Position numbers and translations under genes: made by a program. From Sipunculus nudus (Eukaryota > Annelida > Sipuncula > Golfingiida > Sipunculidae): a DNA stretch of 64,000 bases. Each line of letters begins with the position of its first letter. The first letter of the stretch is position 1. The stretch is from assembly GCA_026874595.1 (NCBI GenBank), contig CM049306.1:62936019-63000018 (forward strand), written 5' to 3'. The notes under the pieces were generated by a model. It ran no database searches and was not told where the DNA came from. It saw only the letters and a program-made list of their open reading frames with translations. Below, piece by piece: positions 62,904 through 64,000 of the stretch.

Positions 62904-64000
62904 TTTGCCAAGGTTTCGGAAACAATCGATTATGGGATCGTCCTCATCAGGGGAGAGATAGGCGTTCGCCCAGCTTTTCTTCGAAATTCCAACAAACTTC
63001 CCACCTCAATCAGCTCCGGAGAAGTTATGTTGGCCTATAAGCCCCTGGGCCTTGCGCCGACCAATAACCTTCACATGATCGTACATCTATTTCTCTGTAT
63101 TTTGCACCAGAGGCAGTGCAAAACTTCAGCAGAGTGAGAGGGCTAAGGTGAACGTTAGAGGCGAGGTCCATCAAGAGAATGAACACATCTGTATCAGGGG
63201 AACGTACATTGGTTTCTCTGCATGTGTTGTCACGCAGGGTTTCAATAACGTGAAGAGGTATCAGGGTGTCGGCCTCCTCGTGCGTAAACTTTGAAATCCT
63301 CATTAATGGTATGAGGGCAATTGACATTCACTACCGTGCTGTAAGCGACCACAACTTTCTTCAATGATCCCCCGAAATGCTCCAATAGAGCTTGGGCCAG
63401 GATTTCACAAAGTCCTTTCTTCGTTTTAGACGATGACAGAAGGTCTTTGAGTGGTATTGTTCTAATGCTCATTTCATTATGTACCTCGTAGCCAGCAGCA
63501 GATGTTGCTCTTTTTGCTCTTGTCTTTGCCTTCAGGCTACTTTCAATATAGCGGTTGAACAGCACTCTCATTTCGCCATATGAATTTGACATTCGGCTGA
63601 TTCGTGTGATGAAAGCTTACTTGAGATGACATATTTTTGTCATGCTCGGTGATTTTTTCATGCTCTACAACACTGCCATTGCATCAAGTATCAGTACACG
63701 ATCAGTGAGAACTTGTTTTGTAGAAGCTGATTCAGTTTCAGGTTGAGCGGTTTCTTCAAGAATTTGCATGAGGCGAGCTTTTTCAGTACAGAGAAGTAGG
63801 GAACCATCAACTGCAAACATCGAGCCTGGCACCACAGCCATCTGAAACTCACCGATTGTGGTTTCTAGCTTTGGTACAAGCTCAGGTCGAGACTGCTGAA
63901 TGACCAGAAACCGTGCAAGCAGCTGGCGCTCTTCCCTCATTTTGATAACCTTGTCCCCAACTGAAACTCGGGTTTTAATCATCCAGTTGGAGAATGTCTT
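62892..64000 (-). pseudogene. 5' part of a dead metazoan HEEADT/SPDTDV-family gene, continues off the window
   Basis: The minus strand is open to the right edge, so the true start lies beyond 64000. Landmarks in order: TRVSVGDKVIKMREERQLLA, GSMFAVDGSLLLCTEKARLM, LILDAMAVL, SYGEMRVLFNRYIESSLKAK, a shifted-frame FTHEEADTLIPLHVIETL, RETNVRSPDTDVFILLMDL, YREIDVRS, then a shifted-frame RRKAQGLIGQHNFSGAD-stop-GGKFVGISKKSW and ending FRNLGKGALS at the LINE. The Asp/Glu-rich blocks (DAMAVL, HEEADT, SPDTDV) recall PIN/FEN-like nucleases, but that is inference. Lesions: TAG after DAMAVL, TAA about 17 codons later, TGA where Trp is expected after FSGAD, and two frameshifts. The pseudogene resumes at 57020. 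Confidence 0.8.

Overview
This is a window of invertebrate animal genome, not bacterial. It is AT-rich, almost gene-free and full of eukaryotic repeats. The spacer carries long (AT)n, poly-G and poly-C tracts, and a region of TGACCTTGACCTTTGACC-type repeats followed by GACAGACA/CGGACGGA tails that are typical of bivalve and other mollusc genomes. It also carries a Tx1/L1-like LINE and a relic of a large uncharacterised metazoan gene family. My best guess is a mollusc, probably a bivalve; that rests on repeat style, not on a gene. I see no convincing intact protein-coding gene, no rRNA gene and no clean tRNA gene.

Layout. 1-2560: spacer with an (AT)n run and a candidate solo LTR (1011-1906). 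2561-25572: one giant tandem array of a 162-bp unit, exactly 142 units with nested higher-order duplications; the unit length is a multiple of three, so huge but spurious reading frames run through it. 25573-29590: AT-rich spacer with C/G tracts. 29600-31400: diverged TGACCT-rich repeats and a second mollusc-type repeat tail. 32371-33270: a 30-bp minisatellite of 30 units, nearly all carrying TGACTCA. 34467-37250 and 41053-44200: three copies of a dispersed repeat (A, B1, B2); copy A was hit by a 699-bp transposon with a 9-bp target duplication, and B1 preserves the empty site. 38399-39725: two copies of a palindromic MITE. 45195-48290 and 51870-52400: two arrays of one 98-bp dimeric satellite family built on GGTTAC..GTAACC hairpins. 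54268-55099: a non-autonomous hAT-like element with terminal inverted repeats and an 8-bp target duplication.

56467-64000: a dead minus-strand gene of the metazoan HEEADT / SPDTDV / Cys-rich family. It is split by a plus-strand, nearly full-length but decayed LINE (57021-62891) with a perfect 12-bp target duplication; the host frame lines up exactly across the insertion.

Nothing here works as a pathway. The window records repeat amplification and transposition. The most notable structure is the 23-kb array with whole-number unit boundaries and layered higher-order structure; second is the LINE-in-gene relic.
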